DNA of 64,000 bases. Source: Zingiber officinale. Its lineage: Eukaryota > Streptophyta > Magnoliopsida > Zingiberales > Zingiberaceae. This document shows positions 9,968-23,813 of this stretch, in pieces (within the stretch, counting starts at the first letter, position 1; every line of letters begins with the position of its first letter). The DNA is taken from contig NC_056004.1 in NCBI RefSeq assembly GCF_018446385.1, positions 24,682,492 through 24,746,491 of the forward strand, read 5' to 3'. Position numbers and translations under genes: made by a program. Below the pieces are notes generated by a model. It saw nothing but the letters and a program-made list of their open reading frames with translations, did no database searches and was not told the origin of the DNA.

Positions 9968-12900
9968 TGTCACACCCCAGAAGAGTCCCTGCCCGACAAA
10001 TGGACAACATCTCCCCTGTAACTATGATAATATGAATAATAAATACATACACAAACTATATACATTAGCCCACACGGCTGAAATATACATAACCACGCAG
10101 TTATATACTCAGCCCACTTGGCTAGAACAAAACAATCACAACCACGCAGTTATATATATTAAACAGTCCACACGACTGCACTAAAAACACAGCGAAAAAT
10201 GAAAGAAAAGCCCACGCAAACCAAATAGAAACAATGTATGTCGGCATGGCTTAAATACAAATACAACACCAAAAATGATAAAATAGCCACATGGCTAAAC
10301 ACCAATACAACGCCAATACAATAACGAATATATATATATAAGATAAACAAGAGCGAGGTAAAATCATCTTTTGATGTGACGTAGGACCGACAGACAGGAT
10401 ACTCCAAGCGACTCCATAATCATGTTTCTGCAACCTATAAACATAAAGATACAAACGGGGTGGTGAGTGCGGGTCACTCAGCGGGTAATAGACAAGATAG
10501 TGCATGATCTATATAAAATAAACATGGAGATCCAAGTAAACAGTCTCAGTAGGGAATAAAGAACATGATCATACTGACATAATTAATCCATCTAATATAA
10601 TCGACATAATAATCATACATAATCATAACTGACATACCAACTGCACATACCACAACTAACAAAATGATAAATACATACACAATCTGGAATCAACACATGG
10701 TACAATGATCAGTATACTCACCGGTAATCAGTAACAGGTTTGCTCGTAACACCTAAGCAATATAAATCAGCGTATACATGCATAATAAATGACATATATG
10801 CAGCATGACAATCATATGCAATTATCATATCTCAAACAAGTGAAACGTATCACAATCACATGCAACTAGTATCTACTAGGCATGTATGCAAATATATCTC
10901 CACAGATGCACCGCGCATCGTATGCATGTGCATGTATACCATATGGTCACCTCGCCACCTCTCCCGACACCACGACCCTTGTATGGCCGAGAGGCTTGAG
11001 TTTGTGACAAACCGTACTAGCCTCCAGTACATGCACCGCTATAGAGCGGTCGAGGCGAACGGTTCGCTAAATAGTTATCTAACTACATAGCATCAGGGTC
11101 CCTAACTACTCACCTCACTAGCCCCCTGACTACTGAACCCTCCAGACCCACTACTTCAGAGTGGTCGAGGCGGACAGAACACTGAGCGACCTAGTGAACA
11201 GAACAGGATTAGCTCCACACCTAACTACCACTCTCCCACAGTGGTCGAATGGGCAGCTATAAATGACTGACGACTATCTCACACCATAAGGGAGACAATG
11301 GTCGTCAGCATGCGATGAATGATGAACGTGATAAAGAATCATGATACCGACACGATCATCATCGATGCAACATCCCCAATCCACATAAACACCTCCAGTA
11401 TAAAAATGCATCTAACACCTATAGGTATAGGTAAATCCAACGGGTGTCTACTAAACAACAAAGTACATCAAGTAGCATACCAAGCCCATAACAACCATAC
11501 ACGTACGCACTCTACAACGTAGGTATAATCAACATAATACCTCCAATATCACAACCAGACATATACACATAACCACATAGATATAATCAACCAGAATCCT
11601 CCGATAGTCATTCAAAACACATATGCTCATAACTACAAAGGTATAATCCACAAGAACCCCACCATAACCACACTAGACAGGTGTACACACACTACATGCA
11701 AATGGACAGTCAATCATGTGACTCCTACAACACATATCAATCATGTATAGAATCAACAAAGATTTGCATAATCAGTATGTTAACCCAAATCAACTAGACA
11801 TCCCTATTATACATACTCTACATGTGTATATACAACAGAGTTCAGGTATCAAGAATTGAGACTGTATAGAATATAACTAGATTACCTCAAATATCAAGCA
11901 TAAGTATCAAGCAAGAAAGCAGCAATCGTAAACAATCTAAGGTAAAGCAGTCTAATCATCCAGTAATAACCATGCTCTAAGTTCAAAAGAACTAATAGAA
12001 GCCAAGAAATAAATACCCGTCTTTATACGTAGATCATATCAACCATCTTCAACTAATCTAAAAGATCACATCCAACTCAAATCCCAAGTTTGAATATCCT
12101 TCTGTCAACTCACGGCCAGAGATCTTGCTGTTGGAAATTTATAGTCAGAACTGTGGATTACCCTCAAACAGTGATGCTCGGATCCCAATGGAGCTGCTGA
12201 TCTCAAATATAGCAGCAAGACACTCTGGTGATCAATAGGGTGGCCACGAGAGTGTGAGGATATACAACTGGTGGATCTGGTCGTCTACCAGCTATGGCTG
12301 AAGGCTATCGTCAGTGGCTGCGATGCAACTCCATCGAAGGAGTCCATGCGGTTATGGAGATCAAAAGGGGAAATTGGGAAGCCAATGGCTTGTCCCCCCC
12401 TCACCAACTCAAGTGCCTAATTTCTGGCAAGCTCCAATGTCCATGACTAGGAGGGGAAAGTCGGTAGCTGAATCAGGGCTAAGGTGGTCGACATCAATCA
12501 GAGTGGAAGGGAGAGATCTAGGGCACGGGGTGGCGATAGGGACAGGAAGAAGGTGTTGTCGCAACCACGGTGAGGGAGAAGGGAATCAGGCGGAGCTTGG
12601 AAATGAATCGACGTGAGAGGAAGAGAGGAGAAGTTAACCCTAGCACACCCCCCCCTTTTGCGCTCAATCCTTCCTCCGATGACGGCGACACCGGACGATG
12701 AGGCAGCTTCGGTGTCGATTGAGTGGTGGCTCTCCACATCGACGATAGTGTATTCATCAACTGTGGATCGATCAGAGAAGAAATGACATTCGGGATGGAC
12801 CCACGGTGAGGAAGCTCATACGCTAGCCTGCGTCCCACGACTGGTGGTCACCGAAGGTGAAGAAGCGGAGAAGGGAGAGGGATCAGTGCGAGAAGGAGAA

Positions 12901-13177
12901 GGATGAGGGAATCCGCGACATTGAGTTCGGGAGGAGAAAAAGAAAGGTTCGGATGATTAAACCTTGATTAAATCATCAAAACCTAAGTTTATATTTTAAT
13001 CAACTCCCAACTTAATTGGGTATTCCAAACAGGCTTCCACTTAACACATCCGATTCATCTCCTCAAAATGAGTCATACGAACTCCGTTTAAATCCCGAAA
13101 AATTTCTAAATTTTTTTGAAAAAGCCAATAAGGTTATTTCTCAATAACACTTATTTTTAAATTTATCGTATATTACA
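9968..13177 (-). mobile_element. 3' LTR of a minus-strand Ty3/gypsy element
   Basis: 3.2-kb LTR bounded by TGTCACACCCC (9968) and ...TATTACA (13177). On the minus strand a purine tract (AGTAGGGGAGAA) sits directly before the LTR start TGTAATATACG, which marks this as the 3' LTR. The family is shared with 1-1800 and 18948-22058. The open frames inside (10159-10505, 12314-12838) are not conserved with the sister LTRs and are not genes. Confidence 0.9.
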
Positions 13178-15975
13178 TTCTCCCCTACTAATAAAAATTT
13201 AGTCCCCAAATTTACTGCTCAACTCAGGGATCTTCATCCAAGGTAACCACATACTGATATACTACTCCATCTAAGTATAATGAATAAGTCCCCAACCGTA
13301 AGGGATGACTCTGTGGGTTATGAGCTCACTCTGCTTCCGTTATTCCCACACTACTACCTAACCAACTGTGGATAAATCAACTACCTCTAAAATCCATAAT
13401 CCACTATTAACAAATCCTCCAACATCTGTATAGGACGCTCAAACTATCCATTAGTCTGAGGGTGAAAATCTATACTAAAGCCAAGCTCCGAACCCAAAGT
13501 ATGCTGTAATCTCGGTCAGAACTATAATGTGAAATCGCGGATCTCCATCCGATACAATACTTAGAGATATACCATGAGATCTGATAATCTCTCCTCGGTA
13601 TAATCCTGCTACTCTATCCAACGAATCCGTCCCATGAATCGATAGAAAGGGATGAATTAATCAACTAAACAACGATTACCCAAATCGTATCATATCTCCT
13701 CCATATCCTGGGTAGCCTCACGATAACGTCCATCGTGACACGCTCTCAACTTCATTCTAGTATCTGAATCAACGGAAACAATCCTGCTAGTCTCTGATAT
13801 TCACCCTCCACTTGCTGACACACTAGACATCAAGCTACAAAATCCATGATGTCTTTCTTTATGTTGTTCCACCAATAGGAACGCTCCAAGTCTCTATATA
13901 TCGGATGTCACCCGGATATATCACAAATCCAAATTGATGTATTTCCTGCAGTAACTCCTCTGGGATAAGAAGTGGCTCAGAAAGACACATAATCTCCCAT
14001 GGAAATCAAAGAATCTCATTCCCATCACACGATAATTCAGTATACTGGCATGAGACTTCTCCACTCATGCTATATCGGAACTATACCAATTCCCAGATAC
14101 GATACATCTGTATAGAGTACAAATCCATCTACACTAGAAAGTACCACTAAGACGGGTGCAGTTATTAGCTTTTCGTTTCAACTCCTGAAACTGATCTCGT
14201 AAGCATTAGTCCAAATAAACTCTACTCTTCCTAGACAGTCCAGTCAACGACATAATGCTGGAGAAACCCTCAATCAATCTCCAGTAATATCCAACCAGAC
14301 CAAGGAAACTACGAGTGTCCTGTATATACTACAACTACTCTCAACTGGTAACAACCTCTATCTCCTATGGATCCACTAATATCCCTCTACTAAAGACAAT
14401 GTGTACCAGAAATCTCACAGAAGATAATCAAAATACGTACTACTAAACTTCGCATATAGATGTTTCCGTCGAAACATCTCTAGAACTATGCAAAGATGGT
14501 GTACCTGATCCACCTCGGATCAGGAATAGATCATAATATCGTCAATGAAGACAATGAAAAATGATCCAACACCCTAAGCATATCAAATACATCGAGTCTA
14601 TGAAAACATCTAGGGTACAATAAGCCTAAATGGTAAAACCAAAGACTCATAATGTACGTACAACAAGCTCACTCAACCATAAGATCCCCGACAACAAGTC
14701 TGTAATCTAATCACCAACTACAATTTACCAAATCCATAAATATCACACATGTGCTACTCTCCATATGACTATCAACATCAAACGCCAAATAATAGATCCT
14801 CAAATCAGATAACCACTAACAAATCATCAAAGACAACATATCACCACACTTGATTTCACAATATCCACCAATCATAAATCATCCTCAATATTAATCAAAT
14901 CTGACCAATGATAAAGAAAAGGAAGGCATCCATCCTTCAACCCTCACTGTAAACAAACATAAATATATCCAACTTGGTTTAACATTGCACGTCTATGTTG
15001 TACCACTACAGGGATCATATCTAGTGGGAAAATTTATTATCGTATATCTTTAGTGAGACAAACTAGTCATGTACTCACCAATCTAACTCCTAGTGACCCA
15101 TTCTCATCATGAGGTACTATCAAGCTGTAGAAATATATCACCATCCCACCTAAAAGTGTATGACTACTGAAGTCCAAGGGATATCTCTTGACTTCCTGAT
15201 CGATAATCAACAACTTTCCAAATGGTAGAGATACAATCAATCAACGAGATATGAGTACAAAAACTCAACTACTCGTATCCAAAAATGTCCAAAGAATATG
15301 TCGAATCTCATCCATTCAAATACTTAAAAATCGACTGTAAAAGAATGACAATCTAAAATCCAAAGGATCACTCAACCTCTTGACTGAGAGTTTACCCACC
15401 AAGAGTGTATCTCCACAACTCTCATAATCATGCCTGGAAAATGTCCCTCGATGAATGTCGACAAAAGGTCCAACCCTCTGATCTAAGATATAGACTACAA
15501 GACCTTGGATAAAATGATCATGTGGTCAAGGTCTTGAGTTACTTGATAGAGACAATGTTAATTGAGTCGTCTAACCATTGTCTTGTACCCCATCTTATTG
15601 TGATTGCTCCATCTTAGGTTCAGTAACCTCTAGTATCAAGCAATGAACACAAAGATAGAGGAAAACTATAACTAAATAGTTAGCCAAAATATCTGTCAAT
15701 TGACGCTCTACCCCTCAAAGATCATCATATAATATTTCCACTTAGAAATAGTGGATCCCATAGGTGTTAATCAACTAACACCACCTCCTCCGCACCATTA
15801 CGGGTCATAGTCTTTAGGTATATCAAGGATATCTAACCATATCCGATTAGTCCATGAGTCAGGATCTCCCATGGAACAACATTAGACAAGTTGACTAACC
15901 ATCGCCTTATTATCAAACACCCTCTTCTGCACAAGTCAACCAGGTAAATCAATCCTAAACTGACCGAACCAATAG
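13178..15975 (-). pseudogene. Ty3/gypsy pol remnant (RT, RNase H, integrase)
   Basis: Decayed internal region of the element whose 3' LTR is 9968-13177. On the minus strand, 14525-14555 reads FIVFIDDIMIYS, the catalytic reverse-transcriptase box. Around 13795-13880 it reads YWWNNIKKDIMDFVA-CLVCQQVEGEYQ, the integrase zinc-binding region. The order RT then integrase toward the 3' LTR is that of gypsy elements. The wording CLVCQQVKAEHQ plus 3-kb LTRs suggests a Del/Tekay-like chromovirus. It is full of stops and frameshifts. The gag side is cut off where the copia LTR begins at 15981. Confidence 0.8.
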
Positions 15976-15980
15976 GAGTA

Positions 15981-17425
15981 TGTTGGATCGAGATCGCGCT
16001 AGAGGGGGGTGAATAGCGCTCGTGACTTTCACGCGTTTTATAATTGGAAAACTCAACGAGTAAAGCAGCGGAATAATAAAAACAAACACAAGCACAAGGG
16101 ACACCAAGTATTTACTTGGTTCAGAGTCTTGGCAACTCCTACTCCAAGTAGGGGTGAGCATTCGGTTAATTCGATCTATAAATTAACCGAATTAACCGAA
16201 AATCGATTTAGTGTTGGCTAACCGAATCAAATCAAAGTTTTACTAAAACTAAATTAATCGAATTAGTTATTTCAGTTAACACCGAATTAACTAAATTTGT
16301 TTAAAATAACAATAAAAAGAATTTATATAAAATTAATATCAAATTAACCGAATTAACCGAATGCTCACCCCTAACTCCAAGGCCTGTAATCGTTGATTGC
16401 TTTCGGTAGGCAACAACTATAATATCGTGTAAAGTTTACAGAAATGCGATACAAATAAAACAACAAGTAATCTTATACCGACAATAGAAAAATAGTAATA
16501 TGAGGCTCTTGGTTGTCGAGGCGTTGCTACAACACTTCTGGGTCGTCTTGTTAGCAGTAAGCAGTAGAAGAATAGCTTAAGAGTTGATCGTAGTAGGTGC
16601 TGGTCGAGACTGCATTTTATAGGTCGTTGAGGGTGCCTCCAATGCCCCATGGAGGCGCCTCAAACCTAAGCTCTATCCCGAGTTGACCGCTGCAATAACC
16701 CTTCGAGTCGCTACTGTTTATCCGCCTGGAGACGCCTCCATCACCAGTCCAAGGCACCTTCAACCAGCAGTCCAGGGCGCCACAGCTTCCCTTGAGGGCG
16801 CCTCCAACTCCTCTTCGTAGCCAATCCTGCCTTGCACCCAAGGCGCCTCCAAACTCCATGGAGGGCTCCTCGGGTACTGTTCATCGAAGGCAAACTTTGT
16901 GTTTTAGTACCTGCAAAATATATTAGTCCCAAAATACCCTGCAGCACAACGTTAGCACATAATAAACATAATGAAATGTTTGGCAGCCTTTGGGCTGTCC
17001 AGTTCTGACTTCGGATTTCCAACAGGAAATCCTAGGTCGAACCGACGCCTACTATTCCCTCTTCTGGGGAATGCGTCCTCACCTACTCCACTCAGGAGAG
17101 CATACCTGATGTCAGTCTTGTCCTTCAAACCGACTGGACTTTTTACCTAGGGTTACCACCCCCTAGGATTTTTCGCCACCTAGGGTTACGTCCCCCTAGG
17201 ACCTAAGGTTACCCCCCCCCCCCCTTAGGATTTTCCTTCACCTAGGGTTACCACCCCCTACGACCTAAGGTTACCGCCTCTTAGGATTTTCCACCTGCCT
17301 AACCGCAGTTAGGACTTTCCTGAAACCTCATTTAAGCTCGTTAGATAACAATTAATCTTAACTTTAAATCCCTTTTTCCATTATCAAAACTAAAGTTCGA
17401 TCGTTGGATGCTTCCCACACCAACA
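15981..17425 (-). mobile_element. 3' LTR of Sirevirus-like copia C
   Basis: Starts TGTTGGATCGAGATCG with the hallmark CTAGAGGGGGGTGAATAGCG and ends CACACCAACA. On the minus strand the purine tract AAAAAGGGAGAGAT directly precedes the LTR start TGTTGGTGTGGG, typical of copia Sireviruses. The LTR contains a nested 225-bp hAT MITE and, at 17140-17290, clustered CCTAGGGTTACC / CCCCCTAGG repeats with a long C-run (about 17213-17224). Confidence 0.9.
16149..16373. mobile_element. Short hAT MITE with 8-bp target duplication
   Basis: 225-bp element with near-perfect terminal inverted repeats (TAGGGGTGAGCATTCGGTTA / TAACCGAATGCTCACCCCTA). It is flanked by ACTCCAAG at 16141-16148 and 16374-16381. The interior is rich in TTAACCGAAT words. 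It sits inside the LTR of copia C and so is younger than that LTR. Confidence 0.93.
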
Positions 17426-18739
17426 ATCTCTCCCTTTTTCATTATGACAACTGAAATCCAAAGTTAAGCAAAACAATATAATAAAGAGAAGATACAAAGC
17501 ATCACCAACATAAACACAAGCATAAGGATAGCAAAAATTCAGCACATACAAAGCTCCCCCTTAATAACAGCTCCCCCTTTTGAAAAATATCAAAATTTCT
17601 TTGAATTTTCTTATACTCTCCCCCTTTGCCATATATGAAAAATAAACAAGAGAGAAAACTAGAAATGAGTATAGGCTTTAGCATGTTCTGAAAACTTACT
17701 TAGCTTTAAAAACTTGAAGACTTTTAAACAGAGGAAATTTTTTTTTAGAAACATAAGGGTTTTAACTAAAAGTTTAAATATACTTTGATAAATACTTAAT
17801 TCTCTTGTATAACTTTTAGCTAAGTGAATTATTTTGACTTCGAAAAGTAACTTAGCTGGAAGTACTTTGCCAAATTTAATAAGCTTTTGAAAGACACTTA
17901 GCATGAAATTTTCCTTTTCTTTTTAGAAATCGCTTTAAATGCTAAGTTTGAAACACTTTTAGCTAAGTGAATTATTTTGACTTTGAAAAGTAACTTAGCT
18001 AATTTTTGAGATACACTGACACAAAAAACTTAGTCAAATTTGGAAAATAAAATTTAGAAAATAATACTTAGATAATTTTAAAAAATGCTTAACTTGAAAA
18101 GCTTGTAAAATTTTAACTAAGGTCATTTTCACTTTGGAGAATAAAACAAATAGAAAAATATTCCTAAAGTCCAAGCATGAGTAACTGAAAGGTAAATACT
18201 TAAATTCCTTGGTCACATGTCTAACCATTAGTTACTAGCTGATTACCTAGAGGGCAACAACTTTCACTTGGTTAGTCAAGTTAAGTTAGTGATCCAGTTA
18301 CATTTGACTAAGTCTTGATAACTTAACTTGATTACTGTTATTTTGGTATTTATTGTCCAAACTTACTGCGATGCACAGAAATAAGTATTCTGAAGTCTAG
18401 ACTGTACCCTATGCATCTCACCCCATTCTAAGTGTTTCAAACACAAACAAGTTATGCCTAGTGTGCTTGTGAGATGCTCTGGCTGAAATCTAAGGGAACA
18501 TGATTTCTAGGGTTAATGCTTAGGCTAAGTCCAAATTTTGAAAATCTAAGAAATTGGGATTTTTGAAAATATCATTTTTCCTAGAATTTTGAAACCAATT
18601 TGAAAAAATAAGTTAAGAAAATATAGTAAACAAAAAATAAGTTCTATTCTACTAAGCACATTCCTATTTGTCTTCTAAGTGTACTGAACTCAAGTTCAGG
18701 TAAGGGCTTTGTAAATATGTCAGCCAAGTTTGATTTGGA
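17426..18739 (-). other. Non-coding 3' region of copia C with repeated purine tracts
   Basis: The region lies between the end of pol (stop near 18740) and the 3' LTR. On the minus strand, A-rich/GGGGGAG tracts recur near 17430, 17550, 17570 and 17620 (plus strand: ctccctttttc, ctcccccttaa, ctcccccttttg, ctccccctttg). Multiple polypurine-tract copies before the 3' LTR are a described Sirevirus trait. Another repeated phrase, 'agctaagtgaattattttgact', occurs twice (17818-17839 and 17961-17982). No long open frame. Confidence 0.65.
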
Positions 18740-21700
18740 CTAAACATAGTTAAGTACAATATCACCCTTAGCTACGTGATCCCTTACAAAATGGTGTTTT
18801 ACTTCTATATGTTTAGTCCTTGAGTGATGAATTGAGTTCTTAGTTAGATTAATTGAACTTATATTATCAATTAAAATTTTTATTTTCTGATATTCTAGTT
18901 GATAATCTTTTAGAGTATGCATCATCCATAATAATTGAGATACACATTGTCACGCCCCCAGAGGAGTCCCTACCGATAAAATTTCGGCAGCATCTCCCCT
19001 GTACCGGTGATAATATGGAGCATAAGTACATATAATCACAGACAAACTCATCAGCAGTATATAACAGCCCATATGGCTGGATAAATAACACAACCATGCA
19101 GTTTTAATAGCAGCTCACACGGCTGAAACATAACATAGCGGAAATCACAAAATAAGGAACATAAAACAACATAACAACTAACTGCGAGTCGGCTCAGCTT
19201 GACACAATAATAACAAACCAAATACAGGATACCACAAATGATACTCCAAATAACAAAATACACAAATATAAGAACAAGTACAAAACAAAATGCAAATAGC
19301 ATAAGGAATACCAAAATCATAAGATCGTCCTTGAATGTGACATGGGGCTGGCGGACAGGTTCTCCAGATGACTCCATAAATCCTTTACCTGCTACCTGGC
19401 GAAATAACCAGTTTACGGGGTGCTGAGTATAAAGACTCAGTGGGTAATAGACAGAAAGTGCATGAACATAATACAGAACTAGAGATACAAAGGTATACAG
19501 TCTCATAGGGAAAATAGCAGATACTAGATATCATAATAAGTGTCGATACCTGAAACCATATCCTAGGCTAGTAATAGAAGGTAAGGTGTAGCAAAGACCT
19601 GCTACAGTACTGCTCATATCTACATGGGTAACATGTGAGGTATATACATAATAATCATATGTAAGCCAGTGTCTAAACACATATCACAGGTATATATCTC
19701 AACCTATATCAGCATAACAGCATAAGTAAGCAACAGTAGCATAAATAAGCAACAACAGTATAAGTAAACAACAATAACACAGGTATAATAATAATTGCGT
19801 ATGCACGGATGGTCACCCCGCCCACCTCTCTGCACCACGACCCCTGTATGGTTGAGAAGCCAGTACAATGACAGACTGTACACCTCTCCAGCTACCACTA
19901 CTCTCGAGTGACCTAGGGGACAGTTGCATAGTAGCTAAATAGCTACGTCTGCAACGGGGGTCCCTGCTATCCACGACTCCAGCTATCACTACCCATGAGT
20001 GTGCGAGTGGGGGGCACGACAGGACAAGTCGCACGCTCCAGCTACCACAACCCATGAGTGGCCAAGCGTGCGACCCAGGCCAACGACCGTCTCAACTACA
20101 AGGGAGCCAAAGTCACCGACAATGCATGCAATGACATGATGCGAATAATGCAACAATCATCATATATATATATATATAAACAGAAACAAATATGTTATAT
20201 GAAGCCGCATGCTCAATAAGAAACATGAATAAATAGCAGTCAAGCAAGTAAACATGGTATCTGGTATTTATATATCCAGTATCTGGTGTCTGGTATATGC
20301 TAAATATCATAGATAACAATAAGAGACTATATAGATATAGAAACGAGTAGCTCAAAGATTGAGTGAAAGTATCAACCGAAAGAAAAATAGGAGTGCAATC
20401 AAGGTAAAAACAGTTTCTATCTAAAGATAGTTCATGCACTAAGATCAACATATACTAAAGAGGTAAAGCAAGAAGTACCCGTCTTTATTCTGTCGATTGT
20501 GAAAAAGTAATCCCACGTCGAGACGCACATCTCGAATCCAAGTCCTGCGATCACATAATATATTTAGCTAATTACATAGGTAACAAATAGCTAGATAAAC
20601 TACCCAATTTAATTAGGGAAAGCTCTAATAGATCCATCATTAATTAATCCTAATTAATGATTAACTTATATTAATCCCCTTAATCAATTATCCAATTCTA
20701 TCCAACATTATTCAATGACTCCAATAATCCTCAATCTACCCAATCATTCCCTTTCGTTGATCAACTTACGATTAGCGATATGATCATCTCTAATAATCCA
20801 AGGATTAAATCTAATCCAACATGAATCAACTGTACTTAATTCATCTCAATAAGAATTTACTAAGCTTAATCCATAAACCATCACAGCTACAATAGATTAA
20901 GCATTCCATAATCACATTAGGTTAGGTTAAACATGAATTCATCATAACTCATCCAAATCTCATATGCTCTCATGTTGATTCACTACTGAAAAATATGTTC
21001 GTTGTCGAGGATTGTGGTCGAAACAAGATAGAGTTGTTTATTTCCAATTCAAATGTCCTACACAACAATCATCATAACTACGTCCAAGCATTAAACCCAA
21101 TTCAGCACCTTAATATGATATCAAGCTTAAACTGAACTATAACATGTATACCTCATCAACCGCAACTGATTCGTGGAGCCAAAGCTTGACCTGGTTACTA
21201 CATCGGAATCCCTAAACAAGAAAAAAATCAAGAATGAAAGCCCCAACTAAACAGAGATCGGTTGGAGAGATCAAATAGAGATCCCTCATATCCATGGTAA
21301 AATCCAATCAAGAAGAAGGATGCTGCAATGAACCAAAACTAGGGATTGCACCTGGTCGCGATGGCTGGACACAAGAGAAAGCTGCAACAAGGTGTCAATA
21401 ATCGGAGAATCAGGTCTGCGGCATTCGGCAAATTGGAGCTAGGGCATGGACCTCAGCATTGGGTGATCTCCGCTACGATCGGGAAAGACGCGACGAGGGA
21501 GAAAGGAGAGGTCGATGGATCGGGTGAGGTCAGCTCCCTCTCGAAACTCCCATGGTAGATTCCCGGAAGCAATGTCGAGGGAGAAAGAAGAATCGACGAT
21601 CGAGTGTGGTGAGATCGTGAGGAAGAAAAGTCGCGTGAGGGCTCAGTAGCTGTGGTGCTCGTGCGAGGAGGAGGAGAAGCCGGCGGTGTCCGTCGGGTGG

Positions 21701-23813
21701 CACGACATTAGCGGTGGGCTCGCGGGCGGCCGACGATCGGACGAGGAGAATTCAGAGAGGGGCTCGGGAGAGGTGAGGAATCAGGAAGGTGATAGTGGGG
21801 AAGAGGTAAGCTAGGTTTTATATCTAGGTTAATTAATCTAACCTTAGGTTAGATTTAATTAAAGTCTATGTTTACTCCTTAATCAACTTCCACTTAAATG
21901 GTGTTCCAAATAGGCTTCCACCTAGCCTCACCGATTCATCCCATCAAAACGAGTCATACGGACTCCGTTTAAATTTCTAAAAATTCTTGAAAAATCCAAT
22001 AAGATTATTTCTCAAATAACCTTATTATTTATTTATTATTTGGGTGTCATATTTTACACACATTCTCCTAGGGCTATGTATTCAGCCTCAGTGGTAGATA
22101 AAGCAACACAATGTTACTTTCTGCTTGACCAACTTACTAGGTATTGACCTAGAAATTGATAGCTGTCACTTATGTTTTTTCTATCTAACTTGCACCCGAT
22201 ATAGACTGAGTTAGAATAGCCAGTTAGGTTAAAGGTGCAAGACCTAGGGTACCAGAGTCCTACATTTAAAGTTCCCTTAATATATCTAAGTATTCTTTTG
22301 ACAAAGGTTAAGTGAGACTCTTTTGCACAAGATTGGTATCTTGCACACATTCCTACTACAAAAAGAATATCTGGTCTGCTTGCAGTTAGGTACAGTAAAC
22401 TTCCTATCGCACTTCGATAGTATTTCAAGTCTACTGGTTTACCTTCTAAGTCTGAGTCAATTTTAATATTAGTAGCCATTGGTGTATTAATATTTTTTGA
22501 GTTTTTCATTCCAAATTTCCTAACTAATTCCTTAGCATATTTAGTCTGGTAAATGTAAATTCCATCTTTGGTTTGCTTAATTTGTAAACCTAAGAAAAAG
22601 TTAAGTTCACCTATTAGGCTAATTTCAAATTCACTTTCCATTAATCTGGTAAATTCTTTTAAAAATTTTGAGTTGGTTGATCCAAAAATTATATCGTCTA
22701 CATAAATTTGGGCTATAAAAATATTTTTTCTAAGGTTTTTACAAAAAGGGTTGGATCTATTTGACCTTTGTTGAATCCTTTTGATATTAGATAATTAGAC
22801 AAGCGCTCATACCAAGCCCTGGGTGCTTGTTTTAATCCATATAGGGCTTTTTTTAGTCTAAAGACATGATTTGGATGTCCTAAGTCCTCAAATCCTAGGG
22901 GTTGACCTACATATACCTTTTCTTTGATAAATCCGTTTAAGAAAGTAGATTTTACATCCATTTGATAAAGCTTGAATCCTTTATGTGCTGCGTAGGCCAG
23001 CAGCATTCTAATAGATTCAAGTCTGGCTACAGGGGCATATATCTCATCATAGTCTAACCCTTCTATTTAGTTGAACCCTTTAGCTACTAACCTTGCTTTG
23101 TTTCTAACTATTTCACCCTGATCATTTAACTTATTCCTAAAAACTCATTTAGTGTCAATTATGGTCTTGTTAATGAGTTTAGGTACTAATTCCCAGACCT
23201 GATTTCTTTCAAATTGGGTTAATTCCTCTTGCATTGCTAGTGTCCAGTCTGGGTTGGGTAGAGCTTCATCTATAATTTTGGGTTCAATTTTTGAGATAAG
23301 GGATATTTGGCTTAGGTTCCTATAAGATGACCTAGTTTTGACTCCTAGAGTTGGATCACCCAAAATTTGGTTAGATGGGTGATTGGTACCAGTTCTTGTT
23401 GGTCTTATATTTGGGTTAGTAATTGGTTCTTCAGATTCATTAGGTTCAGGTTGAATTTCGTCATCATCTTCTGTATTTCTTGAGTTAATATTTTCTATAT
23501 TATTATTTTCATTTATTATATTGGGAAGTTTATTTTTTTCATCAAATATTACATTTATTGTTTCTTCAACTTTTAGGGTATATTTGTTATAAACTCTATA
23601 TGCCCTACTGGTTGTTGAGTACCCTAGAAATATTCCTGGGGTTATTTTTGACGAAAATTTACCTAAGTAGTCTTTAGTGTTTAAAATAAATAATTTACAC
23701 CCAAATACTTTTAAATAGTTTAAGTTAGGAATTTTATTATAGTATATTTCATAGGGTGTTTTATTCTGAAATTTGTTAATTAAAATCCTATTTTGTATAT
23801 AACAGGCTGTATT
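18740..23813 (-). pseudogene. Copia C pol: integrase end, RT and RNase H, split by a solo LTR
   Basis: Minus-strand reading gives, in order: the integrase C-terminal region (23813-23145: NTACYIQNR..., VFGCKLFILN); the start of RT (23006-22713: [33 protein letters not shown]); the catalytic box IYVDDIIFGS (near 22700); the rest of RT with early RNase H (22641-22114: GELNFFLGLQIKQ, SRPDILF); then RNase H ALSTTEAEYIALGEC (about 22110-22064). Here the 3.1-kb solo LTR interrupts. RNase H resumes at 18947 with SQLLWMMHTLKDYQLEYQ and HIEVKHHFVRDHVAKGD, ending at 18740. A frameshift precedes the YVDD box and others lie near 23040-23145. The 5' part (gag, protease, integrase core) is lost at 23814. 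Copia-type order. Confidence 0.88.
18948..22058 (-). mobile_element. Solo gypsy LTR inserted in copia C RNase H
   Basis: 3111-bp LTR from TGTCACGCCCC to ...ATTTTACA with perfect 5-bp target duplication CACAT (18943-18947 and 22059-22063). It is the same family as 9968-13177. No internal region or second LTR is present, so it is the product of LTR-LTR recombination. Removing it with one CACAT restores the copia RNase H reading across the junction (GEC then SQLLWMMH, one codon group apart). Confidence 0.95.

Noticed and set aside
17140..17290. CCTAGGG repeats as a telomeric or satellite array
   Set aside because: The words are irregular and confined to the Sirevirus LTR, where short clustered repeats are common.
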